From: Candidatus Bathyarchaeia archaeon
Lineage (GTDB): Archaea; Thermoproteota; Bathyarchaeia; Bathyarchaeales; Bathycorpusculaceae
Reading direction: 5' to 3'
Assembly: GCA_038728085.1 (NCBI GenBank)
Contig: JAVYUU010000003.1
Coordinates: forward strand, 62,001-126,000
Length of the DNA stretch: 64,000 nt
Below, in pieces: positions 26,291 to 34,287 of the stretch. Made by a program: the position numbers and the translations under genes. Position 1 is the first letter of the stretch. Each line of letters begins with the position of its first letter. Below the pieces are notes generated by a model, which saw nothing but the letters and a program-made list of their open reading frames with translations, ran no database searches and was not told the origin of the DNA.

Positions 26291-27090
26291 TGACAACAGC
26301 GGCAACAACCGTTGTCCGTGTCAAGCAGAGGCAAATAGCTCAGCTCATCGCCAAGGGTAAAAGGCTTGATGGACGAGGACTAAACGACTACCGCGAGATA
26401 AAGGTTGAGCATGGGATAATTGAACGGGCAGAGGGCTCTGCAAGGGTTCTGCTTGGAAAAACAGAGGTTATGGTTGGAGTTAAAATTGAAACAGGTGAAC
26501 CGTTTCCAGACACTCCAAATGAGGGAGTACTAACAGTCAACGCTGAGCTTGTCCCGTTAGCCTCACCCACCTTCGAGCCTGGACCGCCGGATGAAAACGC
26601 CATAGAATTGGCAAGAGTTGTGGACAGGGGCATAAGGGAGTCGAAAGCCATAGACCTTGAAAAGCTTTGCATAGTGCCCGGCAAAAAGGTTTTTGTCATA
26701 TTTGTGGACATTTACGTGTTAAACCACGATGGAAACCTGATTGACGCCTCAGCCCTAGCAGCCATGGCAGCTCTGCTAAATACGAAAATGTTTAACTATG
26801 AGATTGAAAATGGTGAGGTGAATATAAAGCCCGGTTTCACACCGTTGCCCGTAAGAAGACATCCCGTAGCCGTCACGTTCGCAAAGATAAATGACAAGCT
26901 GGTGGTAGATCCGTGGCTTGAGGAGGAGCAAATAATGGATGCCAGGCTTACAATAACAACAGATGATGATGGAAACATATGTGCTGTTCAGAAGGGTGGA
27001 AGCGGATATTTCACGCCAAAGCAGGTGATGGAAGCCGTCCAAATAGCCAGAGAAAAAGCTTCAGAGATTAGGAAGAAATTGGGCTGGTGA
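26290..27090 (+). CDS. rrp42: Exosome complex subunit Rrp42
   Basis: 266-residue RNase PH-fold partner of Rrp41 in the exosome ring. It contributes RNA contacts but no active site in characterised archaea. Features are RLDGRGLNDYREIKVEHGII, GSARVLLGKTEVMVGVKIETGEPFPDTP (in parts), ELARVVDRGIRESKAIDLEKL and DIYVLNHDGNLIDASALAAMAAL. The ATG overlaps the rrp41 stop. Confidence 0.95.
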   Translation: MTTAATTVVRVKQRQIAQLIAKGKRLDGRGLNDYREIKVEHGIIERAEGSARVLLGKTEVMVGVKIETGEPFPDTPNEGVLTVNAELVPLASPTFEPGPPDENAIELARVVDRGIRESKAIDLEKLCIVPGKKVFVIFVDIYVLNHDGNLIDASALAAMAALLNTKMFNYEIENGEVNIKPGFTPLPVRRHPVAVTFAKINDKLVVDPWLEEEQIMDARLTITTDDDGNICAVQKGGSGYFTPKQVMEAVQIAREKASEIRKKLGW

Positions 27091-27094
27091 AAGT

Positions 27095-27400
27095 TTGGGA
27101 AAGAGAACCAAGAAGGTTGGCCCCACAAGGGGTTTGGGAGCCCGTTACGGTGCAACTGTTAGAAAGCGCTATACAAAAATAGTCACTGAACTGCGGAAGA
27201 GGCACAAATGTCCCCAATGTGGTCTCCCAAGGGTTAAAAGGATAAGTGTCGGCGTGTGGCAGTGCAGGAAATGCGGTTTTACGTTTACTGGTGGAGCTTA
27301 TACTCCGACGACAAAGCTCGGGATGGTTGCTAAGCGAATAGCTAAGGGTGCGGTTGAAGAGACCGAAGTCTCAACAGTGCTGGAAACCGAGGAAAAGTAG
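27095..27400 (+). CDS. rpl37ae: 50S ribosomal protein L37Ae (eL43)
   Basis: 101 residues, TTG start 4 nt after rrp42 (MGKRTKKVGPTRGLGARYGA). The C4 zinc ribbon is CPQCGLPRVKRISVGVWQC-RKCG. A charged C-terminal tail of about 20 residues extends past the usual end. In several archaea the RNA polymerase subunit gene rpo12 follows, but here the Brix-domain gene follows within 13 nt. Confidence 0.94.
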   Translation: MGKRTKKVGPTRGLGARYGATVRKRYTKIVTELRKRHKCPQCGLPRVKRISVGVWQCRKCGFTFTGGAYTPTTKLGMVAKRIAKGAVEETEVSTVLETEEK

Positions 27401-27412
27401 GGCTGAAAATGC

Positions 27413-27970
27413 TTGATACTTTTAACAACCTCTCGAAGACCAACTAGAAGAATTAGGACATTTTGTAAAGACTTATCTCATAGCATACCAAATACCACTC
27501 GAATAAACCGTGGAAAATTGAGCCTTGAAGGCTTAGCTGCAAAGGCTCTAGAACTGGGCGCGAATAAAGTCTTAATTATAGACCGATGGAAGGGTGGACC
27601 TGGAAAGATAGAACTTTTCAAGGTGGAGGGGGGCAGGCTTCAACCCATACCGCCTCTAATCTATTTGAGGGGCGTGAAGCTTCGAAGAGAGTTTGGAACT
27701 ATGCCGAGGGGGAGAAGGATAAAATCTACTGTGATATTGGCTTCGCCAAACGTTCCTCAAGAAGTCATCAGGCTGGAGGAGACGCTTTCAGATTTTTTCC
27801 AGATTCCAATAGCACACGTTGAGGAAGAGTGCAAACAGTATAGCGCGGTAATGGAGATTTCAATGAATGAAGTGGGTGAGATTGTGGTTTCTTTTAGGCT
27901 TCTTCCAGAGAATGTTGAAGTAGGTCCACGGATGAGGATATCACATCTTATATGGGATTTAACCCTATGA
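27413..27970 (+). CDS. Brix-domain ribosome biogenesis protein
   Basis: 185 residues starting from TTG (MILLTTSRRPTRRIRTFCKDLSHSIPN). The N-terminal LTTSRRPTRRIRTFCKDLSHSIP-type segment and NRGKLSLEGLAAKALELGANKVLIIDRWKGGPGKIELFKV (in parts) match archaeal Brix/Imp4 homologues, which act in rRNA processing in eukaryotes. It closes the exosome operon together with pcc1, whose ATG overlaps its stop. Confidence 0.88.
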   Translation: MILLTTSRRPTRRIRTFCKDLSHSIPNTTRINRGKLSLEGLAAKALELGANKVLIIDRWKGGPGKIELFKVEGGRLQPIPPLIYLRGVKLRREFGTMPRGRRIKSTVILASPNVPQEVIRLEETLSDFFQIPIAHVEEECKQYSAVMEISMNEVGEIVVSFRLLPENVEVGPRMRISHLIWDLTL

Positions 27971-28221
27971 AGGCGCATGCTATTGTACGCTTGAGAATGC
28001 CTTCAAGGGGGGTTTTGGAGATAGTTCAGCAGGCACTTGCGCCAGAGACAGCAAAACCTCCAACAAGTCGCTCTAGAGCGCGGCTAGAAGTTGAGGATGA
28101 CTGCCTAGTCTTAAAAGTCGAGGCAAGGGACACTGTGGCTTTGCGGGCTGCCCTAAATGCCTATTTAAGGTGGATATCAAGCCTCTGTGATGTTCTTTCA
28201 GTTTTAAATTCGCTTGGCTAA
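27967..28221 (+). CDS. pcc1: KEOPS complex subunit Pcc1
   Basis: About 84 residues. Pcc1 dimerises and scaffolds Kae1 in the complex that makes the t6A base of tRNA. Typical features are the N-terminal strand MKAHAIVRLRMPS, SRSRARLEVEDDCLVLKVEARDTVALRAALNAYLRWI (in parts) and the terminal helix. ATG 27967 overlaps the Brix stop (ATGA), which decides this start over an upstream ATG at 27952. Confidence 0.85.
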   Translation: MKAHAIVRLRMPSRGVLEIVQQALAPETAKPPTSRSRARLEVEDDCLVLKVEARDTVALRAALNAYLRWISSLCDVLSVLNSLG

Positions 28222-28229
28222 AACTCACC

Positions 28230-29309
28230 TTAACGTTCCCTTTCGCCCCGAATGTACTCTTCTACCCATTCTTTTGCCACGGGATCCGGAACTTGAATAG
28301 GGGGATGTTTGAAGGCGTAGGATGATATGCTTATCAATGGTCCAGCTATCTTCCGGTCCAGCGCCAGTTTTACGGCTCTAATTACGTCGATGACTACCCC
28401 AGCGCTGTTGGGCGAGTCTTCCACCTCAAGTTTAACGGTTATTGTGATGGGTCTATCGCCGAACTTTCTTCCTTTAAGCCAAATATAGCATATTTTTTTG
28501 TTTCCAAGGAAGGGCACATAATCCGATGGGCCGATACGTGTGGGCAGATCGTAGGGAACTAGGCTTTTAACGGCCTCCGTTTTGCTTATACGTTTTGTTT
28601 TAAGCCTTTCCTCAACGGTCATATTTAGAAAGTCTGTGTCGCCTCCAAGGTTTAGCTGGTATGTCTCATCAACAATGACACCTCTGTCAACGCAGAGGCT
28701 CACGAGATTTCTGTGGAGTATGGTTGCGCCGAGCTGGCTTTTAACGTCGTCGCCTGCTATTGGAAGTCCCTTATCCTCGAATTTTCGACTCCATTCTGGA
28801 TCTGAAGCTATAAACTCCGGAATGCAGTTGATGAATGCGCATCCTGCTTCTAGGGCGGCCTGGGCGTAGAATTTTGTAGCCTTGTGGCTTCCCACAGGCA
28901 GATAGTTTACTAGGATTTCAGCTCTGGACTCTTTTAGAACGCTGATAACGTCTACTGGCTTTATTTCATTTTCACGGTAAACGTTGAATGTTTCCCTCAT
29001 GTGGTCGGCTACGCCGTCCAGCACCGGTCCAGGTTGAACAGTCACGCCTAGTTTTGGCACATCGGCGAATTTTGCACAGCAATTGGGTTTTGTAAATATG
29101 GCCTCAGACAGGTCTTTTCCAATCTTGTTTTTGTTCACGTCGAAGGCTGCGACAAATTTTATGTCTCGAACATGGTATCCGCCAAAGTTCACGTGCATAA
29201 GCCCCGGAACAGTCTCGTCTTCTCTAGCGTTTTTATAGTATTGCACGCCTTGAACCAAGGCGGATGCAGAGTTTCCTACGCCAACTATTGCTACTCGGAT
29301 TTCAGCCAC
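28230..29309 (-). CDS. ino1: Myo-inositol-1-phosphate synthase
   Basis: 359-residue NAD-dependent enzyme converting glucose 6-phosphate to inositol 3-phosphate, precursor of archaeal phosphatidylinositol-type lipids. Features are VAIVGVGNSASALVQGVQYY (Rossmann), AAFDVNKNKIGKDL, ILVNYLPVGSHKATKFYA, FINCIPEFIASDPEWS, GDDVKSQLGATILHR, LNLGGDTDFLNM and LEVEDSPNSAGVVIDVIRAVK. It converges with pcc1 (8 nt apart) and has a strong inverted repeat in front of its start. Confidence 0.93.
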   Translation of the reverse strand: MAEIRVAIVGVGNSASALVQGVQYYKNAREDETVPGLMHVNFGGYHVRDIKFVAAFDVNKNKIGKDLSEAIFTKPNCCAKFADVPKLGVTVQPGPVLDGVADHMRETFNVYRENEIKPVDVISVLKESRAEILVNYLPVGSHKATKFYAQAALEAGCAFINCIPEFIASDPEWSRKFEDKGLPIAGDDVKSQLGATILHRNLVSLCVDRGVIVDETYQLNLGGDTDFLNMTVEERLKTKRISKTEAVKSLVPYDLPTRIGPSDYVPFLGNKKICYIWLKGRKFGDRPITITVKLEVEDSPNSAGVVIDVIRAVKLALDRKIAGPLISISSYAFKHPPIQVPDPVAKEWVEEYIRGERER

Positions 29310-29329
29310 GCTGCTGTCCCTCGTTTGAT

Positions 29330-29366
29330 GGAAAGGGTTTAGAGCTTGTGCTCTATAACCTTTTCC
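29330..29366. promoter_or_regulatory. Near-perfect 16-bp inverted repeat between divergent genes
   Basis: The left arm is 29330-29345 (GGAAAGGGTTTAGAGC) and the right arm 29350-29366 (GCTCTATAACCTTTTCC), around a 4-nt loop. The arms pair with one mismatch that is G-U in RNA and one bulged A. It sits 21 nt before the ino1 start. A minus-strand TTTTTAATCTT box at about 29381-29391 would place the ino1 transcription start inside the repeat, so an operator is as likely as a leader hairpin. Confidence 0.55.
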
Positions 29367-29422
29367 CAGTTCACGGCAAGATTAAAAAGGAGAGGTTCTT
29401 CCAAACTTAAAAGGTGAAAGTT

Positions 29423-29797
29423 ATGGATGAAGGTGCGGTGGACATAAAGTTCGAGCCTTTTAAGGAAATAGTCGTCATGGAACGGAACTTTTTCGCCACT
29501 CCGGAGGATATTGCAAGGTTTGCATCCATAATCGCCGGTGGGAAAACCGCTGGGCTATATTGGGCTGAGGGGGTTGTTTTCCTCTATTTCCCGCTTCCGG
29601 CTACAACGGAAACAGCGGCTAGAGCGCTTGTCGAGAATAAGCGGGTTTACTGGACCTTTGTGGGATATTCCCTTATGCCAAAGTATCAACCTCTGATTGA
29701 AACCAAGGAGAAAATTATTGTTCCCGTGATAGATATGTCCTCAAACCCCATGTTCAGGAAAGTGGCAAACTGGTTGAAAGAGCAAAAACAAGCCTAA
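29423..29797 (+). CDS. Protein of unknown function
   Basis: About 124 residues. ATG 29423 is preferred because AAGGTGA at 29411-29417 is a good ribosome binding site; a GTG at 29414 overlaps it. I do not recognise the family. It is a soluble alpha/beta protein: VDIKFEPFKEIVVMERNFFATPEDIARFASIIAGG, then strands TAGLYWAEGVVFLYFPLP, a helix ETAARALVENKRVYW, and a final segment EKIIVPVIDMSS-NPMFRKVANWLKEQ. It is divergent from ino1 and 10 nt before ribK, so it may belong to riboflavin or lipid metabolism only by location. Confidence 0.7.
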   Translation: MDEGAVDIKFEPFKEIVVMERNFFATPEDIARFASIIAGGKTAGLYWAEGVVFLYFPLPATTETAARALVENKRVYWTFVGYSLMPKYQPLIETKEKIIVPVIDMSSNPMFRKVANWLKEQKQA

Positions 29798-29807
29798 AGC
29801 CCGCTAA

Positions 29808-30221
29808 TTGTTCAGCGAGAGGATAGATATCAGAACAATCCGCATTAAGGGACAAGTCTTCTCTGGATTTGGTGAGGGCGCGAGGTTTACTGAGCTTTCA
29901 TGGTTTAAAGAGCAGGTGATGTCTAAACTGGGTTTTGTTCCCCATCCCGGGACGCTAAATTTGAAACTTGATGAAGAGGGGAAAAGGGCTAGGACGATTC
30001 TGGAAAAAGCAAAATCTGTGGTTATTGTGCCCAAAGAAGGGTTTTGCCACGGCAAATGCTTTAAAGCCCGTGTAATGGATTCCGTAGACGGGGCTATTGT
30101 GATTCCGGAGGTTAAAAGTTATCCAGATGACATGCTTGAGGTTATCGCGCCCATAAGTTTGAGGGAGAAGTTTAGGCTCAGAGATGGAGACACCGTGGTT
30201 CTAGACATACTGCTCGAATAG
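29808..30221 (+). CDS. ribK: CTP-dependent riboflavin kinase
   Basis: 137-residue archaeal enzyme making FMN from riboflavin with CTP. Family features are RIKGQVFSGFGEGARFTEL, FVPHPGTLNLKLD and KEGFCHGKCFKARV, with IAPISLREKFRLRDGDTVVLDIL at the end. The start is TTG 29808 as no better codon is near. It lacks the N-terminal helix-turn-helix domain that some RibK proteins carry. It converges with the acyl-CoA synthetase gene with 1 nt between stops. Confidence 0.92.
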   Translation: MFSERIDIRTIRIKGQVFSGFGEGARFTELSWFKEQVMSKLGFVPHPGTLNLKLDEEGKRARTILEKAKSVVIVPKEGFCHGKCFKARVMDSVDGAIVIPEVKSYPDDMLEVIAPISLREKFRLRDGDTVVLDILLE

Positions 30222-30222
30222 G

Positions 30223-31773
30223 CTATTTGCGCTTTTCCTTTAGAAAGTTTTGCACATATTCCTTGAAGGTGCCCTTTTTCTTTAGGTACAGCCCATACCG
30301 GACAAGGGCGGCCATTGCTCTGGCAGCATCTTCCGGAGAAGTGTATGCGGGGATTCCAAGCTTGTCGAAGCGTGAGCGAACATGAAGGGCCATTTCGGTT
30401 TCGCCTATATCGCATGCAACCATGGGCTTTTGGTATTTGCTGGCAACAGCTGCCACCTTATCCACATAGTCTTCTTGGAGGGCAGGTGTGTGATGCAGTC
30501 CAAGAAGTAGGACGCCATGAACCTCTGGATCCTGAAGGACAAGTTCGGCGGCGATTTCATACATTTCGGATGTGACTGAACCTGTAAGGTCTATAGGGTT
30601 GAGGGTTGATGCAAACTTTGGAATTTTACCCTCTTCCTTAAGCTTCTCGAATTTTTGAAGAGTTTTCTCCGAGAGCTTTTTAACTGTTAATCCTTGAAGT
30701 TCACATTCGTCTGCCGCCATTATGCCCGGACCGCCGGCATCGGTTATTATCGCTATGTTTTTTCCGGCGGCTGGAGGCTGCATAACCAATGCTTTTGCGG
30801 CATCGAAGAATTCTTCCATGTCGCGTACCCGCAGTATTCCGGCTTGGGTGAAGGCTGCAGCGTATATGTGGTCTGAGCCTGCGATTGCTCCTGTGTGGGA
30901 GGCTGCTGCTCTTGCTCCGGCTTCTGTTCTGCCGGCTTTTAGGGCTATCACCGGCTTTTTGCATGTGACTTTTGAGGCTGCTTCCAAGAAGGCTCTGCCG
31001 TTTTTCACATCCTCAACGTAGAGGAGAATCACTTTTGTTTCGTCGTCGTATAGCAGATATTGGAGCATTTCAGCCTCGTCCACGTCGCTTTTGTTACCGA
31101 AGCTTACAAATTTGCTGACACCCATCTGTCTGCCAGCCAGATAGTCTAGGGCTGCAGCGCCAAAGGCTCCGCTTTGAGTTACTATGGCAATGTGTCCCGT
31201 CATTGGTCTTGGTGTGGCAACAACCTCCTCGCCCGTTGTTAGGATTTTTGTTTCTGGCAGGAACAGCATGTCCACGCCTGTTTTTGAGTCGTAAACACCT
31301 AGACAGTTGGGTCCAAGCACTCTTATTCCGGCTTTTTTGGCTATGGCTACAACTTCTCTTTCAAGCTCGTGGTTTCCAATTTCCCCGAAACCGGAGCTTA
31401 TTATCACTACGGCTTTCACTTTTTTGGCTGCGGCGTCCCTCATTATTTCTGGCACAACTTGTGCTGGAACAACTATGACCACTAAATCGAGTTCTCCGGG
31501 GATTTTTGTTAGCCGTGGATAACATGGGAAGCCTAAAATGTAGTCTTCGTGGGGATTCACTGGGTAGATTTCACCCTTGAAAACGCCTCGTCTCTTGTTT
31601 TCGACGAAATTTTTGAAAATGACGTGCCCAGCTTTGTTTATCTTTTTGGTTGCGCCCACCACGGCTACAGACTTCGGGTTAAAGAAGGCGTCAAGCTGCC
31701 TTATAGAAGCCTCCAAACACTCCACCTTTCCATGCAGCATCCATGAGTGAGATGCTCTTTTGCTGTTTATCAT
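30223..31773 (-). CDS. Acyl-CoA synthetase (NDP-forming), alpha-type subunit
   Basis: 516 residues in an ADP-forming acetate/acyl-CoA ligase layout without the ATP-grasp beta domain. An N-terminal CoA-binding Rossmann domain (FFNPKSVAVVGATKKINKAGHVIFKNFVE, in parts) is followed by succinyl-CoA-ligase-like domains with LGPNCLGVYD, IVTQSGAFGAAALDYLAGRQMGVSKFVSFGN (in parts), the catalytic His segment ARAAASHTGAIAGSDHIYAAAF and ITDAGGPGIMAADECE. The reaction couples acyl-CoA to acid plus ATP. The beta subunit is not in this window. The first 20-30 residues may be non-coding, as ATG 31740 and later GTG/TTG codons also fit. Confidence 0.88.
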   Translation of the reverse strand: MINSKRASHSWMLHGKVECLEASIRQLDAFFNPKSVAVVGATKKINKAGHVIFKNFVENKRRGVFKGEIYPVNPHEDYILGFPCYPRLTKIPGELDLVVIVVPAQVVPEIMRDAAAKKVKAVVIISSGFGEIGNHELEREVVAIAKKAGIRVLGPNCLGVYDSKTGVDMLFLPETKILTTGEEVVATPRPMTGHIAIVTQSGAFGAAALDYLAGRQMGVSKFVSFGNKSDVDEAEMLQYLLYDDETKVILLYVEDVKNGRAFLEAASKVTCKKPVIALKAGRTEAGARAAASHTGAIAGSDHIYAAAFTQAGILRVRDMEEFFDAAKALVMQPPAAGKNIAIITDAGGPGIMAADECELQGLTVKKLSEKTLQKFEKLKEEGKIPKFASTLNPIDLTGSVTSEMYEIAAELVLQDPEVHGVLLLGLHHTPALQEDYVDKVAAVASKYQKPMVACDIGETEMALHVRSRFDKLGIPAYTSPEDAARAMAALVRYGLYLKKKGTFKEYVQNFLKEKRK

Positions 31774-31844
31774 TTGCCATTTATTTCCTTTTCCCAGAAA
31801 AATGGAGGAGCCTGAGGATTTTCAAACATTTTCTGCATTTTCTA

Positions 31845-31890
31845 GGGTACTTCAATTTTGGGATGATTGCAAACAACAAAATTGATACCC
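31845..31890. promoter_or_regulatory. Inverted repeat between acyl-CoA synthetase and V4R gene
   Basis: GGGTA-CT-TCAATTTTG (31845-31860) is repeated inverted as CAAAATTGATACCC (31877-31890) with a 16-nt spacer. The inner 9 bp are perfect. It is 72 nt upstream of the acyl-CoA synthetase ATG and about 100 nt upstream of the likely V4R start, a position suited to a shared operator. Function is inferred from location only. Confidence 0.45.
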
Positions 31891-31991
31891 CTCTATAGAT
31901 TTCACGAGGAACTGTGTTCTCTTTATTCTCACAAGCGTCTGATGTCGAGTTTGTATTTGAGGTAAGTTTTAAGTTTATTAGTGGGACAGAT

Positions 31992-32798
31992 ATGGTTGGT
32001 GTCTGCTTGAAGGGTTTTAATATAGGGAGATTTCTGTTCCTTCCCGGGAGGAAAGTTTTCGGCGTCTTAATTGAATCCGAGCTTAATCCCATGGTTTTAG
32101 AGAGAATTGCAAGTTTGGGGCTCAAGCATGGTGTTCTAGTACCCACCATGCAGTACAACATGGTTGAAGATGGCAAAATCGTTGGGTTAGGATTTGTAGA
32201 CTTAACTGATGCGGATGTTTCCATGGAGGAGTTCGCTGAAGAAATACGGAGAATTGATGGCATTAGAAGTGTGCAAATTCTCTATCCAACTGCTGAAGGC
32301 TTTGTAGCGGACTATCTTTCTGCTAGGCTTGTTTTGGCTGGCGACAGAACCATCATAATGCGAAGGCCGGGCTACGAGGGACTTATTGTTGGGATAAAGA
32401 CGCAGTTTGGAACGGCCGGTGAAACGTTTCTATACCATACTGGATACGAGGCTGGCATGAGATATGGCAGAGCCCATCAAGAGTTTGCGGACAAGTTAGG
32501 CATAAAGGATCCTATTCAAATCCTGCGTAAAATATCAGTGCCCTTGTATGCCAGCATGGGCCTCGGCAGATTGGAAGTTGTGGAGGCTTGTGTGGAGTCT
32601 CCACGAGTTGTTATAAAGGTTTACATGTGTTTTGAGTGTGAGCTTGGTGTTGAAGCCAAAAAACCTTACAGCAACTTTGTCCGCGGGATATTTGCAGGTC
32701 TTTTAGCCCAGCTGCTTAACAAAAGAATGGAGGCTAGGGAATTGCGTTGTATCGCGAAGGGAGATCCATACTGCGAATTTGAAATCACACCGGAGTAA
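31992..32798 (+). CDS. V4R-domain sensor/regulator
   Basis: About 268 residues from ATG 31992. The frame is open from GTG 31914, but a TTTTAAG box at 31967-31973 predicts transcription starting near this ATG, giving a leaderless message. Residues 1-105 look like an ACT-like domain (GVLIESELNPMVLERIASLGLKHGVLVPTM). Residues about 115-268 are a V4R (4-vinyl reductase) domain with TAGETFLYHTGYEAGMRYGRAH, the Cys-containing KVYMCFECELGVEA and LRCIAKGDPYCEFEI. V4R domains bind small hydrophobic ligands or metals. Its position, convergent with the ACDS operon, makes a regulatory role possible. Confidence 0.75.
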   Translation: MVGVCLKGFNIGRFLFLPGRKVFGVLIESELNPMVLERIASLGLKHGVLVPTMQYNMVEDGKIVGLGFVDLTDADVSMEEFAEEIRRIDGIRSVQILYPTAEGFVADYLSARLVLAGDRTIIMRRPGYEGLIVGIKTQFGTAGETFLYHTGYEAGMRYGRAHQEFADKLGIKDPIQILRKISVPLYASMGLGRLEVVEACVESPRVVIKVYMCFECELGVEAKKPYSNFVRGIFAGLLAQLLNKRMEARELRCIAKGDPYCEFEITPE

Positions 32799-32824
32799 AT
32801 GGGTGTAAATCGGAAAGGCGGGGT

Positions 32825-34261
32825 TTACGGGTTCTGCCACTTTTCCTGTAGGAATTTTGGAATTTCCGACGAGTCTCTGGGTCCGACTATTACTTGCCAC
32901 CCGCTTAGTTCTTCTATTTCTCCGCTTAGGCGGGCTGCCTTGCCGGGGATTATGAGTTTTCTATGTTTTACCTTGTTTTCTATGCCTGAGGCTTTTATGG
33001 CTTCGGCTACTTTCTCGGCTGTGAGTTTGCGTCCGGCAACGGCGCTGTCTACGGCTATGCCCTCTGTGTCTACCACGAGCAGGTAGGCGTTTATTTTTGC
33101 GGATTCTATGTCTGAGGCCACCGTGTAGTAGGTTAGGGCGAAGTTGGTTGTGAACATTACTGGCGAGTTTTCGTCCGGAGTGCCAAATACCCTTAAGCCG
33201 GGTTCAACGGCTACTGGTTTGCGGGGATCCGTGTAGATGTTAGCTCTCAAGATGATGTTTGGCAGCAGTGCCCATCCATCTAGGCTATGCATTATGAGGA
33301 TGTCGGCGTACCGCACAATGAGCATAGCTGCAAGGTAGGCTTCCCGCCATTTCACGATTTCAGGGGCTAAACCTGCGCTGTCAAGCCATACGGTCATGGG
33401 TACACCCATCAGCGGGTAGCCTAAAAGCTCGTCGCCCTGCTTGCAGGCTGCCCTCCTAATCATGGTGAAACTGTTCAGGGTATCGGCTAAACCGTCGCCT
33501 GGGAAAGTGCCGGGATCCAGCACAAGGTCTTGCACGCCATACTCTACGAGGGTTTTAGCCAAAGATTTCAGCAGCTTGATGTTGCCTGGCGCGAAGACGG
33601 TTAATGGACAATTGTGCATGAGGGCGAGTTCAGCCATGTCCCGCCAGTTGTCCTTGGTCGCCGCATATAGCAGAGGTCTCGCTTTAGGGGCAGCCATTAA
33701 GCCGGCTTCCAGAACCGTTGGGTTCAGCGAGCACAATATTAGGGGTAGTTTTGTGTTTTCGGCTACTTTGCGCACTATTGCCTTAAACTTGTCTGGGTCG
33801 TTGGATGTGGAGCGCACTGCAATCATGTCCAGCTTCAAAATTTGCCCGAGATATTCGTAGCGGAACTCTTCAACCCTCTTTATGCGGCTTAGGATTTCTT
33901 CTTCGGGCATTTCGTCCGTGACGTCTATGGCTATGGCTGTTGGGTTGAAGTAGGTGAGTTCATGGCGGTACATGACGAGTTTGCCGCCGACTTTAACAGC
34001 CCCTTCGCCGGTACCGATTATAATCTCCCTCACAGCTGGCTTCAGCATTTCCTTAAGCTGCTTGTAGGCTTTCTCAAAATCCTTCTTCAATAGGTGCGGG
34101 CACTTTTCGATGGGAACCTCCCGGTTCACAACTTTTGTGGCGAAAGCCATACAGTTTTCTTCGCCGCACTCCTTGCAGTTCGTGCGGGGCAGAAGCTTGT
34201 AAACGTCTATTGGACTGAGTTCCTTGACGCCAATCTTGCCCTTACCTTCTCTTTCGCTCAT
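32825..34261 (-). CDS. cdhE: Acetyl-CoA decarbonylase/synthase subunit gamma (corrinoid Fe-S)
   Basis: 478 residues. This large corrinoid iron-sulfur subunit carries the methyl group between tetrahydropterin and the A-cluster. The N-terminal [4Fe-4S] site is C29, C32, C37 and C54 (TNCKECGEENC ... EKCP). A TIM barrel that takes the methyl group and a C-terminal corrinoid-binding domain (LVVDTEGIAVDSAVAGRKLTAEKVAEAI region) follow. It is the last gene of the cdhABCDE array, 26 nt after cdhD. Confidence 0.95.
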   Translation of the reverse strand: MSEREGKGKIGVKELSPIDVYKLLPRTNCKECGEENCMAFATKVVNREVPIEKCPHLLKKDFEKAYKQLKEMLKPAVREIIIGTGEGAVKVGGKLVMYRHELTYFNPTAIAIDVTDEMPEEEILSRIKRVEEFRYEYLGQILKLDMIAVRSTSNDPDKFKAIVRKVAENTKLPLILCSLNPTVLEAGLMAAPKARPLLYAATKDNWRDMAELALMHNCPLTVFAPGNIKLLKSLAKTLVEYGVQDLVLDPGTFPGDGLADTLNSFTMIRRAACKQGDELLGYPLMGVPMTVWLDSAGLAPEIVKWREAYLAAMLIVRYADILIMHSLDGWALLPNIILRANIYTDPRKPVAVEPGLRVFGTPDENSPVMFTTNFALTYYTVASDIESAKINAYLLVVDTEGIAVDSAVAGRKLTAEKVAEAIKASGIENKVKHRKLIIPGKAARLSGEIEELSGWQVIVGPRDSSEIPKFLQEKWQNP

Positions 34262-34287
34262 TTTGCTTAAACCTCCATTTCAGCTGT

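Noticed and set aside
30701-31522. Open frames on both strands inside the acyl-CoA synthetase gene
   Set aside because: They are alternative frames of a well-conserved gene with Arg/Ser-rich or Leu-rich translations and no starts with binding sites.
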